Of a stretch of 59,067 bases of DNA, positions 33,570-41,309 are shown piece after piece. A model generated the notes under the pieces. That model was not told the origin of the DNA. It saw only the letters and a list, made by a program, of their open reading frames with translations, and did not search any database. Position numbers and translations under genes: made by a program. Each line of letters starts with the position of its first letter. Position 1 is the stretch's first letter. This stretch comes from RGIG8709 sp045575975 (GTDB lineage: Bacteria; Bacillota; Clostridia; Monoglobales; Monoglobaceae). The stretch lies in NCBI GenBank assembly GCA_045575975.1, contig JAZNFO010000039.1, positions 1-59,067 on the forward strand, read 5' to 3'.

Positions 33570-34745
33570 TTGTTCGAATTTGAAACAGAAGCTACAAGCC
33601 CTGCGGTTATAAAAGTCGTAGGTGTTGGCGGTGCAGGAAACAATGCAGTTAACAGAATGATTGAAGCTGAGGTTAAGTGCGTAGATTTCATTGCTATAAA
33701 TACAGACAGACAGGATTTAACACTGTCAAAAGCAACACAGAAAATTCAGATAGGTGCAAAGCTTACAAAAGGTCTTGGTGCAGGTGCAGTTCCGGAAATT
33801 GGAGCGAAAGCTGCAGAAGAGAGCAGAGATGAAATTGCTCAGTATCTTCAGGATGCGGATATGGTATTTGTAACTGCAGGTATGGGCGGCGGAACAGGAA
33901 CAGGTGCTGCTCCTATCGTTGCAGAGATTGCTAAGGAAATGGGCATTTTGACTGTTGGTATCGTAACAAAGCCATTTTGGTTTGAAGGTGCAACAAGAGC
34001 GAAAAATGCAAAAATTGGTATAGAAAACCTTAAGAATGCTGTTGACACACTTGTTGTTATTCCAAATGACAAACTTCTTGCAATTGCAGAAAACAAGACT
34101 CCTATAACAGAGTCATTTAAGGCTGCAGACGATGTTTTAAGACAGGGTGTTCAGGGTATATCAGACCTTATTTCAAGACCTGGTCTTATCAGCCTTGACT
34201 TTGCAGATATCAAAACAATTATGAAAAACACAGGCTATGCTCATATGGGTATTGGCAAAGCAACAGGTGAAAACAGAGCCGCAGATGCTGCAACAAAAGC
34301 TATCAACAGCCCGCTTCTTGAAACAAGCATCACAGGGGCAAAGGGTGTTATTCTTAACATCACAGGTGGTTCTGACCTTGGAATTTTAGAAATTCAGACA
34401 GCTTCAGAGCTTATCACAAATGCTGCAGATTCTGATGCAAACATTATCATCGGTGCAATTATAGATGAATCATTAGGAGACGAAATTCAGGTTACTGTTA
34501 TTGCAACAGGATTTGAAGGCGGCGCTCCGGAAATTAAGTCCCTTTTCGGAGGTGACAAGAAAACCGGTTTTTTTACGGCACTGAACAAAGAGACTGAAAA
34601 AAAAGAGGATAGCTTCAAGTCAATCATTAAAGAGGAGACAGAAGCAAAACCTGAGCCAGTAGAAAAAAACACAGGCATTTTCAGTAACTTTGGCGAAGAC
34701 GATGGAATAGATGTTCCGGTTTTTCTTCGTAAGAATCAAGATTAA
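33570..34745 (+). CDS. ftsZ: Cell division protein FtsZ
   Basis: Tubulin-like GTPase forming the Z ring. The 391-residue protein has GVGGAGNNAVNRM, the tubulin signature GGGTGTGAAP, the synergy loop region and a C-terminal conserved peptide DVPVFLRK after a flexible linker. The start is TTG after AGAGGAGGAG. It closes the cluster; ftsA, normally just upstream, is absent, so the membrane tether must be encoded elsewhere (another ftsA or SepF). Confidence 0.97.
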   Translation: MFEFETEATSPAVIKVVGVGGAGNNAVNRMIEAEVKCVDFIAINTDRQDLTLSKATQKIQIGAKLTKGLGAGAVPEIGAKAAEESRDEIAQYLQDADMVFVTAGMGGGTGTGAAPIVAEIAKEMGILTVGIVTKPFWFEGATRAKNAKIGIENLKNAVDTLVVIPNDKLLAIAENKTPITESFKAADDVLRQGVQGISDLISRPGLISLDFADIKTIMKNTGYAHMGIGKATGENRAADAATKAINSPLLETSITGAKGVILNITGGSDLGILEIQTASELITNAADSDANIIIGAIIDESLGDEIQVTVIATGFEGGAPEIKSLFGGDKKTGFFTALNKETEKKEDSFKSIIKEETEAKPEPVEKNTGIFSNFGEDDGIDVPVFLRKNQD

Positions 34746-34764
34746 TTATGTTTCATACATAATA

Positions 34765-34790
34765 AGATGAGTTCCTTTTGAAACTCATCT
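34765..34790 (+). terminator. Hairpin after ftsZ
   Basis: Stem AGATGAGTT/AACTCATCT with an 8-nt loop 20 bp after the ftsZ stop. There is no U-tract after it, so efficiency is doubtful. Confidence 0.5.
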
Positions 34791-34841
34791 CAGACTGTCG
34801 AAAAACTAGGTCTACCGCAAGGAAAAATATAAATAATAAAT

Positions 34842-34872
34842 TTGTAGGGACAGGCGTCCTGGACTGTCCGTA
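34842..34872. repeat. REP-like intergenic palindrome
   Basis: TTGTAGGGACAGGCGTCC then GGACTGTCCG: interrupted palindrome with GGACAG/CTGTCC arms. Sequences of the form GTAGGG-[GA]C-rich palindrome recur between genes in many Clostridia; a single copy is seen here. Confidence 0.5.
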
Positions 34873-34888
34873 TATAGAAACGAAGAAA

Positions 34889-34923
34889 AATGGCAAAGAA
34901 AACTCGATGTTTTCTTTGCCATT
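34889..34923. repeat. 15-bp perfect inverted repeat
   Basis: Arms AATGGCAAAGAAAAC and GTTTTCTTTGCCATT around TCGAT. It looks like a strong RNA hairpin on either strand. On the plus strand no T-run follows. Its role is unknown; it may be a terminator or a small mobile palindrome. Confidence 0.7.
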
Positions 34924-34947
34924 ACTTGATTTTTGCGAAATCGTTTT

Positions 34948-35073
34948 CTAGCCTGATGCACCTATTCTTCCGGCATTTATAATAAGGGATACGGCTTTTC
35001 TGTACGCCTCTTCGTCATAGTGTGCAAGTTCTCTAATGCACTCACTTTCTGTTATATAAGCCTCTTTGACCAT
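34948..35073 (-). CDS. Hypothetical 41-residue protein
   Basis: ATG at 35073 to TAG at 34948 encodes a soluble, helix-prone peptide beginning MVKEAYITESECIRELAHY. Codon choice resembles real genes of the window and a TATAATGG box lies about 50 bp upstream, but there is no clear ribosome binding site. It may be the remnant of a longer gene. Function unknown. Confidence 0.35.
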   Translation of the reverse strand: MVKEAYITESECIRELAHYDEEAYRKAVSLIINAGRIGASG

Positions 35074-35171
35074 TTTCAAAGTATCATTTTAAAAACAAAT
35101 TGTCTGTTTTTACATACCCATTATACATTTTTTTGTGCTTTGTTAATATATTTTTACAATTAGCTTACATC

Positions 35172-35201
35172 TTGACAATTGTGTAAACTTTGGTGTATAT
35201 T
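35172..35201 (+). promoter_or_regulatory. Promoter of the transaldolase-family gene
   Basis: Consensus TTGACA, 18 bp, TATATT, about 39 bp before the start codon. Confidence 0.75.
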
Positions 35202-35239
35202 GTATAAATCAAAAAAAATACACAAAAGGAAATGATGAC

Positions 35240-35914
35240 ATGAAGTACTTAATAGATACAGCTAATTTAAGTGCAATAAAACATTGCAATAAGTATTATC
35301 CCATAGAGGGGGTAACAACAAATCCCACCTTGGTTTCTAAGGAAAAAACGGATTTCTGGACTTTAATGGAGGGGATAAGAAATATTATAGGCCCTGAAAA
35401 AATGCTCCATGTCCAGACAGTTCAGAAAAGTGCTTCCAAAATTGTGGAAGAGGCAAAAGTTCTTCAGGAAAGACTGGGAGGAAACTTTCTTATAAAAATT
35501 CCTATCAGCGAAGAAGGATTAAAGGCTGCTATGTCACTTAGAAAAAAAGGAATAGGGGTTACAATGACTGCTATTTTCACCCCTGCCCAGGCGCTTATTG
35601 CTGCAAAAGCAGGAGCTTCATTCGTAGCACCTTATGTTAACCGTCTTGATAATATTTTGGGTGACGGAACCCGTGTTGTTGAAGAAATTGTTGAACAGTT
35701 TGAAATATACGGACTTGATTGTCAGGTTCTTGCAGCAAGCTTTAAGAATGCCGAACAAGTGCATAAATGTGCCCTTTCAGGATGTCATTCTGCAACTCTT
35801 GCACCAAGCATATTCAAAAATCTTATTCTTTATCCTATGACAGACGCCACAATTGAAGGCTTTGAAAGGGATTGGAGCGAGGTTTACGGAGATAAAACAA
35901 TTCTTGATTTTTAA
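35240..35914 (+). CDS. fsa: Transaldolase / fructose-6-phosphate aldolase family protein
   Basis: A 224-residue class I aldolase of the small transaldolase (TalC/MipB/Fsa) group, cleaving or transferring dihydroxyacetone units between sugar phosphates. It has LIDTANL at the N-terminus, GVTTNPTLV, the Schiff-base lysine in FLIKIPIS (Lys86) and AGASFVAPYVNRLDN. True transaldolase and aldolase activity cannot be separated by motif here. Followed after 14 bp by a pseudogene, so it may be the survivor of a sugar-catabolism operon. Confidence 0.88.
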   Translation: MKYLIDTANLSAIKHCNKYYPIEGVTTNPTLVSKEKTDFWTLMEGIRNIIGPEKMLHVQTVQKSASKIVEEAKVLQERLGGNFLIKIPISEEGLKAAMSLRKKGIGVTMTAIFTPAQALIAAKAGASFVAPYVNRLDNILGDGTRVVEEIVEQFEIYGLDCQVLAASFKNAEQVHKCALSGCHSATLAPSIFKNLILYPMTDATIEGFERDWSEVYGDKTILDF

Positions 35915-35928
35915 GAGTTGATTTTTAA

Positions 35929-36379
35929 ATGATAGCAATAAAAAATGCAATATTAGTTATGCCAGAACATTATATTCCTGATGCCACTCTTGTTATTGAG
36001 AATGACATAATAAAGGATTTCGAAATAAAGATAAGCATTCCGGAGGGCGCAGAGATAATAGATGCAGAGGGACTATTCGTAGGCCCGGTCTTATTGATAT
36101 ACATACTTATGCAGACGGTCAGCATATTCCGGTTATGAGGAAGCGTTTGATATAAATTTTGACTGGGACAGAGAATTTTTAGGAGAACTTAAGAATGTAA
36201 TCAAGGTCAGAGTTTTGCCATATCATAATTTTGTAGGTTCAAAATATAAGTCTCTTGAGATGGAAAACACATTGCCCGGAACCTTGCCCACAAGCGAAAA
36301 GATAAAAAGGGCGGAAGAAATTTTAGAGAGTTATAATTTAAATTTTAAAAAAAGCGATGCGTGTGCATCGCTTTTTTAA
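35929..36379 (+). pseudogene. Decayed fusion: amidohydrolase (NagA-like) start and radical-SAM activase end
   Basis: The first 50 codons (MIAIKNAILVMPEHYIPDAT to DAEGLFVGP) look like the start of an N-acetylglucosamine-6-phosphate deacetylase-type amidohydrolase. One missing G near 36089 shifts the frame: GLIDIHTYADGQH, the metal-binding loop, continues in another frame. From about 36131 a third frame, open to 36379, encodes KNVIKVRVLPYHNF and LPTSEKIKRAEEIL, typical of the C-terminus of glycyl-radical-enzyme activases. Two unrelated genes appear joined by deletion and then decayed. The transaldolase lies 14 bp upstream. Confidence 0.75.
36347..36377. terminator. Bidirectional terminator between the pseudogene and pfkA
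   Basis: Stem AAAAAAGCGATGC/GCATCGCTTTTTT with GTGT loop; T6 follows on the plus strand and T7 on the minus strand. It overlaps the pfkA stop codon. Confidence 0.9.
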
Positions 36380-37476
36380 TCGCCAAAACAAATTCCTGTT
36401 GCCTTCGCAATTCTAACAATTTCACCATTTGGATCAACTGATTTGTTAAAGCCGATAACATTTTCTAAAGATTCATAAGACATTTCGTTGCCTTTTAAGA
36501 TAACCATATTGCCGAATTTACCTTGCATTAAAAGTTCAACAGCATATGAACCATAGCGGGTTGATAAAATTCGATCGCTTGCTGTTGGAGAACCGCCACG
36601 CTGAGTGTGACCGAGGATGGTGGCTCTTGCCTCAATCCCGACAAGTTCTTCAAGCTGTTTTGTAACAACATTTGAAATTCCGCCAAGACGGATTGGGTCA
36701 GGGCTGTTTTCTATAACTTTAGAAACAAAAACTTCCCCATTTTTTGGTTTAGCACCTTCGGCAACAACAACAATAGAATAGTTTTTGCCTCGTGCAATAT
36801 TTCTCTTTATGCTTTCTGCCACCTTGCTTATGTCATAAGGGATTTCAGGGATAAGTATGCTGTCTGCAGCACTGCCAACACCTGCATAAAGAGCCAGGAA
36901 TCCGGCATATCTTCCCATAGCTTCAACAACCATAATTCTGCTGTGGGATTTTGCGGTTGTCTTTAATCTGTCAATAGCTTCAACACAACACTGGGTTGCA
37001 GTATCAAAGCCGAAGGTTGTGTCAGTTGCGGCAAGGTCGTTATCAATTGTCTTTGGAACACCAATAACCTTAACTCCTTTTCTTGAAAAGTCACGGCCGC
37101 TTGTTAATGTTCCGTCACCGCCTATAATAACAAGGGCATCAATGCCAGCTTTTTTAAGATTGCTAATACCAGCATCAGAAACATCTCCGTGGCAGATGTT
37201 CCCGTTTTCGTCTTCATAAGTATAATCAAAAAGATTATCTTTGTTTGAACTGTAAAGAATTGTCCCACCTTCAGAAAGGATTTCTTCAACATTATCAAGG
37301 CTGAGATTAATAAACTCGTCCCCGCCGAGATATAAACCACGGTAGCTGTGTTTAATACCAACAACCTCAAGTCCGTATTTTAAAATTGCAGTTTTTGTTA
37401 CGGCACGAATAACAGGATTTAATCCGGGGCAGTCGCCACCGCCGGTCATAACACCAATTTTTTTAATTTCACTCAT
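36376..37476 (-). CDS. pfkA: 6-phosphofructokinase, mixed-substrate (group III) type
   Basis: Phosphorylates fructose 6-phosphate in glycolysis. The 366-residue protein has GGGDCPGLNPVIR, GGDGTLTSG, PKTIDNDLA, MGRYAGFLAL and the substrate region GHTQRGGSP. The glycine in GGDGT is the ATP-type residue, whereas the lysine in PKTIDND is shared with PPi-type enzymes; this pair marks the group often called mixed-substrate, whose studied members mostly use ATP. ATG after GGAGGGG. Terminated by the hairpin at 36347-36377. Confidence 0.93.
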   Translation of the reverse strand: MSEIKKIGVMTGGGDCPGLNPVIRAVTKTAILKYGLEVVGIKHSYRGLYLGGDEFINLSLDNVEEILSEGGTILYSSNKDNLFDYTYEDENGNICHGDVSDAGISNLKKAGIDALVIIGGDGTLTSGRDFSRKGVKVIGVPKTIDNDLAATDTTFGFDTATQCCVEAIDRLKTTAKSHSRIMVVEAMGRYAGFLALYAGVGSAADSILIPEIPYDISKVAESIKRNIARGKNYSIVVVAEGAKPKNGEVFVSKVIENSPDPIRLGGISNVVTKQLEELVGIEARATILGHTQRGGSPTASDRILSTRYGSYAVELLMQGKFGNMVILKGNEMSYESLENVIGFNKSVDPNGEIVRIAKATGICFGD

Positions 37477-37542
37477 ATTAAACCCCTCCGCTATTATTTT
37501 AGTGTTATTCTTCCCATAAGGTTCTTATTTTATATCAAAAAA

Positions 37543-37575
37543 TAAAAAAAAGACCGCAATTTTTATACGGTCTTT
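37543..37575 (-). terminator. Terminator of the XRE regulator gene
   Basis: On the minus strand stem AAAGACCG/CGGTCTTT followed by T8, directly after the regulator's stop. Confidence 0.85.
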
Positions 37576-37580
37576 GGCGT

Positions 37581-37808
37581 TTAATCTTTAAATTCAAATA
37601 ATTTTTTTAAGGGAATATTCAGTGCATCAGCAATATCAATCAAGGTGTCTAAAGTACAGGAACAGTTAGCAGTTTCAATCTTTTGCATATAAGTTCTGCT
37701 TATATCACATTTTTCTGCTAATTGTATCTGTGTCATTCCTTGCTCTTTCCTGTAATGTAAAATGTTAAGTCCAATTCCTAACCATATATCAAAATTTTTG
37801 TTCTTCAT
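37581..37808 (-). CDS. XRE-family helix-turn-helix regulator
   Basis: A 75-residue protein that is almost only a Cro/CI-type DNA-binding domain: RKEQGMTQIQLAEKCDISRTYMQKIE spans helices 2-4 (about 19-45), followed by LIDIADALNIPLKKLF. Divergent from a SLOG-domain gene across a 166-bp gap holding two 13-bp direct repeats, so it most likely represses that gene. No ligand domain is present. Confidence 0.9.
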   Translation of the reverse strand: MKNKNFDIWLGIGLNILHYRKEQGMTQIQLAEKCDISRTYMQKIETANCSCTLDTLIDIADALNIPLKKLFEFKD

Positions 37809-37886
37809 TTAGTTTCACCCCATATATTTATTATATTCTTTAACTATGCTGTTATCGACAAACAAAATTTTCTTAATTGAGAATAA

Positions 37887-37899
37887 AATGTTTGCATTT
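37887..37899 (+). promoter_or_regulatory. Operator-like direct repeat 1
   Basis: AATGTTTGCATTT, overlapping the -35 element (TTGCAT) of the SLOG gene promoter. The same 13 bp recur at 37929, 42 bp away, four helical turns. Confidence 0.6.
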
Positions 37900-37920
37900 T
37901 CTCTAAAAACATAGTAAAAT
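37892..37920 (+). promoter_or_regulatory. Promoter of the SLOG gene
   Basis: TTGCAT, 17 bp, TAAAAT, about 55 bp before the start codon. Confidence 0.65.
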
Positions 37921-37928
37921 ACAAATAT

Positions 37929-37941
37929 AATGTTTGCATTT
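37929..37941 (+). promoter_or_regulatory. Operator-like direct repeat 2
   Basis: Second exact copy of AATGTTTGCATTT, just after the expected transcription start, a position suited to repression. Confidence 0.6.
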
Positions 37942-37974
37942 GTGAACTAAATATATGTAAAAGGTGATTATAAT

Positions 37975-38424
37975 ATGGGTAAAAGATGTTGTTTTGCAGG
38001 ACACAGAGAAATATATGAAGAGTTTAAAGATAAATTAAAAAATGAAATAGAAGAGTTAATAAATGAAGGGGTAGATGAATTCTGGGTTGGGCATTATGGA
38101 GTTTTTGACAAGGCATCAGCACAAGCCGTAAGAGAATTGAAAAAGACATACCAAAATATAAGATTGATTTTAGTGTTGCCATATACGACGGAGATAATCA
38201 ACAGACTTAGAGAAAAATATTATAAGGAATTTGATGAGTTACTTATTGCGGATATCCCGGAAAAAACACCGGTTAAATATCGTATTATAAAATGCAATGA
38301 ATATATGGTAAAAAACAGTGATTATCTTATTTGTTATGTAAAGTATTCGTGGGGTGGAGCGTTAAAAACTTTTGAATATGCAAAAAAGAAAAAGCAAATT
38401 AGAATAATGAATTTAGCAAAATAA
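37975..38424 (+). CDS. SLOG-family (Rossmann-like) protein
   Basis: A 149-residue protein starting KRCCFAGHRE, the CxFxGHR signature of small SLOG/DUF1273-related proteins, followed by alternating strands and helices: INEGVDEFWVGHYGVFD, RLILVLPY and SDYLICYVKYSWGG. SLOG domains bind nucleotides or nucleotide-derived ligands and occur in conflict and stress systems, but no reaction is known for stand-alone members. It is regulated by a divergent XRE protein. ATG after AAAGGTGA; a strong terminator follows. Confidence 0.78.
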   Translation: MGKRCCFAGHREIYEEFKDKLKNEIEELINEGVDEFWVGHYGVFDKASAQAVRELKKTYQNIRLILVLPYTTEIINRLREKYYKEFDELLIADIPEKTPVKYRIIKCNEYMVKNSDYLICYVKYSWGGALKTFEYAKKKKQIRIMNLAK

Positions 38425-38448
38425 AAAAAGGACCTCGGTCCTTTTTTT
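38424..38448. terminator. Bidirectional terminator between SLOG and WYL genes
   Basis: Stem AAAAAAAGGACC/GGTCCTTTTTTT with a 2-nt centre (TC), T-runs in both directions; overlaps the WYL gene stop codon. Confidence 0.88.
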
Positions 38449-39427
38449 ATTTGTAAAGATTAATTATATCATTTGCAGTGTTTTTCACATCTTCAATCAA
38501 ATGATTTGGAGATATAACCTGAATTTCTGCACCAAAACCCAGAATCCATGAAATAAAAACGGGACTCACAGAAATTTTAAGGTTAACAATAAAGTGTTCA
38601 CTGCCGTCTTTTATAAGAGTTATGTCTTTCCCGAAACGGTCAATAAAAACTCCCGCAAGTCTGCTTGTTGCTCTCAGGGTAACAATGCTTTCCTCCCCGC
38701 CGTACATACCAAACATACTGCTTGTGTATTTTGCGGTGTCAAAGCTCTCTGAGGGGGCTTTAGCTTTTTCTTCAAGAATTTTTATTTCCACCATTTTGTC
38801 AACTCTGAAATGAATAATTTTTTTTCTTTCTTCGCTATATGCAATAAGGTAATAATTCTCTTCATTCCATGTGAGACCGAGGGGAGTTTCTTTATAGATC
38901 TCTCCGCCTCTTTTAAATTGCTGATTCTTATCAACATTCCATTCAAAATATTTGAATGAAATCATCTTCCCTTGCATAAGAGCAAGGTGTATAGCATCAA
39001 CATTATAAAAAATCTGTTCATTGGGTGTCTTAACTCTTCCCGCAACAAAAACCTGTCTTCTTAGCTGTTTTGCATTACTCAGACTGGTGAGCTTTTCAAG
39101 TTTTTTTATAAGCTCAAGGCTTTTTTTATGGGTTATAAATTTTGCAGACTGAACTGTGTCAACCAAAAGCTTAAGCTCTGGAAGTTCAAGAGGTCTTTCA
39201 CCGATATAATAGAGGTTGGAACCTGATGAAATTTTTATAATGTCTATTCCAAAATTGCAAAGAGCATCAATATCGTCATAGATTGATTTTCTTTCAGCAT
39301 CTATTCCGTAGGAAGAAAGCTCTTTTATAATGTCGCCTGTGGACATGGGATGTTCTTCATCGGTTTTTTCCATTAATATTTTTAAAATATATAGGATTTT
39401 AAGCTTTTGATTTGCTTTTTTACTCAT
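38447..39427 (-). CDS. WYL-domain transcriptional regulator
   Basis: A 326-residue regulator with an N-terminal winged HTH (KILYILKILMEK to ERKSIYDDIDAL, about 8-55) and a WYL domain in the middle (KMISFKYFEWN to PLGLTWNEENYYLIAYSEERKKIIHFRVDKM, about 150-220), then the WCX extension. WYL domains bind nucleic-acid or nucleotide ligands. Its start overlaps the ricT end by 8 bp, so it is the last gene of the glyQS-holB-ricT transcript. Targets cannot be inferred. Confidence 0.9.
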   Translation of the reverse strand: MSKKANQKLKILYILKILMEKTDEEHPMSTGDIIKELSSYGIDAERKSIYDDIDALCNFGIDIIKISSGSNLYYIGERPLELPELKLLVDTVQSAKFITHKKSLELIKKLEKLTSLSNAKQLRRQVFVAGRVKTPNEQIFYNVDAIHLALMQGKMISFKYFEWNVDKNQQFKRGGEIYKETPLGLTWNEENYYLIAYSEERKKIIHFRVDKMVEIKILEEKAKAPSESFDTAKYTSSMFGMYGGEESIVTLRATSRLAGVFIDRFGKDITLIKDGSEHFIVNLKISVSPVFISWILGFGAEIQVISPNHLIEDVKNTANDIINLYK

Positions 39428-40298
39428 TGTCTATCAGCTCAGACACATCGCCGTCAGCATCTGTGTCAACCTTTGTTTCAATTTTAGCTTTTTTCAGGAT
39501 TTTAACATCCTTTGCTTCAATAACTTTAATAACAGCGTCATCGTCCTCGCCGAATTTAACCTTAATTATACCCTTGATAACAAAAGCATCAATAACAACT
39601 CCGCGGTTACCTTCATATTCAACCAAAGAGCCCTTTGTGGGAACGATTTTCAACATTTCGTCATAAACATTCTGTTCATACTGAAGACAGCACATAAGTC
39701 TTCCGCAAACCCCTGAAATTTTTGTTGGGTTAAGGCTTAGTCCCTGCTCTTTTGCCATTTTTATTGAAACAGGGTGGAAGTCATCAAGAAATGTTGAACA
39801 GCATAAAAATCTTCCGCAAACCCCAATAGCACCAAGATGCTTTGCCTCGTCTCTGACACCGATTTGTCTTAGCTCAATTCTTGTTTTAAAAACGCTTGCA
39901 AGACTTTTAACAAGTTCTCTGAAATCTATTCTTCCCTCAGCAGTGAAATAGAAAAGGATTTTGCCTCTGTCAAAGGTGTATTCAGCATTGATAAGCTTCA
40001 TTTCAAGCTTATGTTCTTTGATTTTTTCAAGAGCAATATTATATGCTTCTTTTTCTTTTTGTTTGTTTTCCTCTCGTTGTTTTTGGTCATTTTCAGTTGC
40101 CTTTCTCAAAATAGGTTTTAAGGGAGCGACGATATCCTCTTCACTCACCTGTCTGTTTTCAAGGGCAACATAGCCAAATTCAACGCCTCTGGAGGTTTCA
40201 ACAATTACATTATCATTATATTTTAATTTAATGCCTGCAGGGTCAAAATAATAAATTTTTCCCGCAGAATTAAATCTTACTCCTATTACTTCTATCAT
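39420..40298 (-). CDS. ricT: RicT/YaaT, PSP1-domain protein
   Basis: Member of the Ric complex that promotes RNase Y-dependent mRNA processing and, in Bacillus, sporulation phosphorelay. The 292-residue protein has the PSP1 domain with the two double-cysteine motifs GVCGRFLCCSTFL and GVCGRLMCCLQYE that hold Fe-S clusters in the complex, plus a Lys/Glu-rich segment at about 95-110. It overlaps holB by 29 bp, the usual holB-yaaT pair. ATG after GGGAGG. Confidence 0.94.
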   Translation of the reverse strand: MIEVIGVRFNSAGKIYYFDPAGIKLKYNDNVIVETSRGVEFGYVALENRQVSEEDIVAPLKPILRKATENDQKQREENKQKEKEAYNIALEKIKEHKLEMKLINAEYTFDRGKILFYFTAEGRIDFRELVKSLASVFKTRIELRQIGVRDEAKHLGAIGVCGRFLCCSTFLDDFHPVSIKMAKEQGLSLNPTKISGVCGRLMCCLQYEQNVYDEMLKIVPTKGSLVEYEGNRGVVIDAFVIKGIIKVKFGEDDDAVIKVIEAKDVKILKKAKIETKVDTDADGDVSELIDNE

Positions 40299-41304
40299 GT
40301 ATTACCTCCCAAAAATCTATTATCATCATCTGCACGGATGCAGAAAAGTTAACATTCTGTTCTATATCGGACGAACTTGCAAGAAGAATTTCCAGAAGTT
40401 CAAGTGATGCGCCTTTTGTAAGCTTATTGCAATAAGCTTTAAGACATTCTTGCTTGTCCGGGCATAATAGCGAGACATTCACCTTTGCATCGTTTAATTT
40501 AAGCAGGTCACTGAAAAATGATTTCAGTACCTCCCTGATATCCCCGAAAGAGTTTTTGTTTGATTTTAAAAATTTTATAAAATCAAACATATTTTTGTAT
40601 GCAGGATTTAAGAGATTGGTAAGATGCTTAAAAATATCATCCCTTAAAGAGAGAGCATCTTCGTTTTCCAGTATTCTAACTGCCCCTCCGATAGAGCCAC
40701 CCGACATAAGAGAAATTATTTTTGCTTTTTCACTGTCTGTTTGTTTTTTTTCAAGAAGATATTTTTCGATAACACCAGGGTCAAGAGACGAAAATTTAAT
40801 AATATTTGCCCTTGAAAGAACGGTGTCTAAAAATGCTCCCGAATTCTGTGCAATCATTATAATTGTGCAGTAGAGAGGGGGTTCTTCAAGAATTTTCAAA
40901 AGACTGTTTTGAGCAGATATGTTCATAGTGTCTGCCTCAGGAATAATATAAACCTTGCGTTCAGAAACAGCCGGCTTTAAATAAATTTCCTGTTTCATTT
41001 GCCTTATGGTGTCGGTTAAAATAGCGGAAGATTTTTTTGATGGGTCATAAAGCCCGTTTGTTATAATTCTCACATCAGGATGAGTCCCTGCAAGACACAT
41101 TCTGCAGCTTTGACATTCTCCGCACATTTCTCCATTTTCAGGATTTTCACACATAAGCATAGAGGCAAAGCTAAGGCTGAGAGAGAATTTCCCGCAGCCT
41201 TCTGTTCCCTCAAAAATATAGGCGTGTCCTATGGAATTTGTATCTATAGCTCTTTTCAGTATGTTTTTAACACTTTCGTGTCCGTATATTTCAGAAAATT
41301 TCAT
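40270..41304 (-). CDS. holB: DNA polymerase III delta' subunit
   Basis: Clamp-loader subunit. The 344-residue protein has the delta'-type P-loop GTEGCGKFS, in which the usual Thr/Ser after Lys is Phe, so it should not hydrolyse ATP. It also has a four-cysteine zinc site (MC...MCGECQSC...MC), SLLKILEEPP and sensor motif VLSRAN. It overlaps ricT at its 3' end and begins 5 bp after the glyQS stop. Confidence 0.92.
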   Translation of the reverse strand: MKFSEIYGHESVKNILKRAIDTNSIGHAYIFEGTEGCGKFSLSLSFASMLMCENPENGEMCGECQSCRMCLAGTHPDVRIITNGLYDPSKKSSAILTDTIRQMKQEIYLKPAVSERKVYIIPEADTMNISAQNSLLKILEEPPLYCTIIMIAQNSGAFLDTVLSRANIIKFSSLDPGVIEKYLLEKKQTDSEKAKIISLMSGGSIGGAVRILENEDALSLRDDIFKHLTNLLNPAYKNMFDFIKFLKSNKNSFGDIREVLKSFFSDLLKLNDAKVNVSLLCPDKQECLKAYCNKLTKGASLELLEILLASSSDIEQNVNFSASVQMMIIDFWEVIHDRSNRSKI

Positions 41305-41309
41305 TTTTA

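Larger units (their letters stand above)
34746..35239. other. 494-bp intergenic region with three inverted repeats and a small ORF
   Basis: The stretch after ftsZ holds a 9-bp stem (34765-34790), a GGACAG/CTGTCC palindrome (34848-34869) inside a GTAGGGACAGG-type repeat, a 15-bp perfect hairpin (34889-34923), a 41-codon minus-strand ORF (34948-35073) and the transaldolase promoter. No other gene is seen. Confidence 0.7.

Noticed and set aside
37581..38424. Toxin-antitoxin interpretation of the XRE/SLOG pair
   Set aside because: The genes are divergent and not an operon, and the SLOG protein shows no toxin motif; a repressor-target unit fits better.
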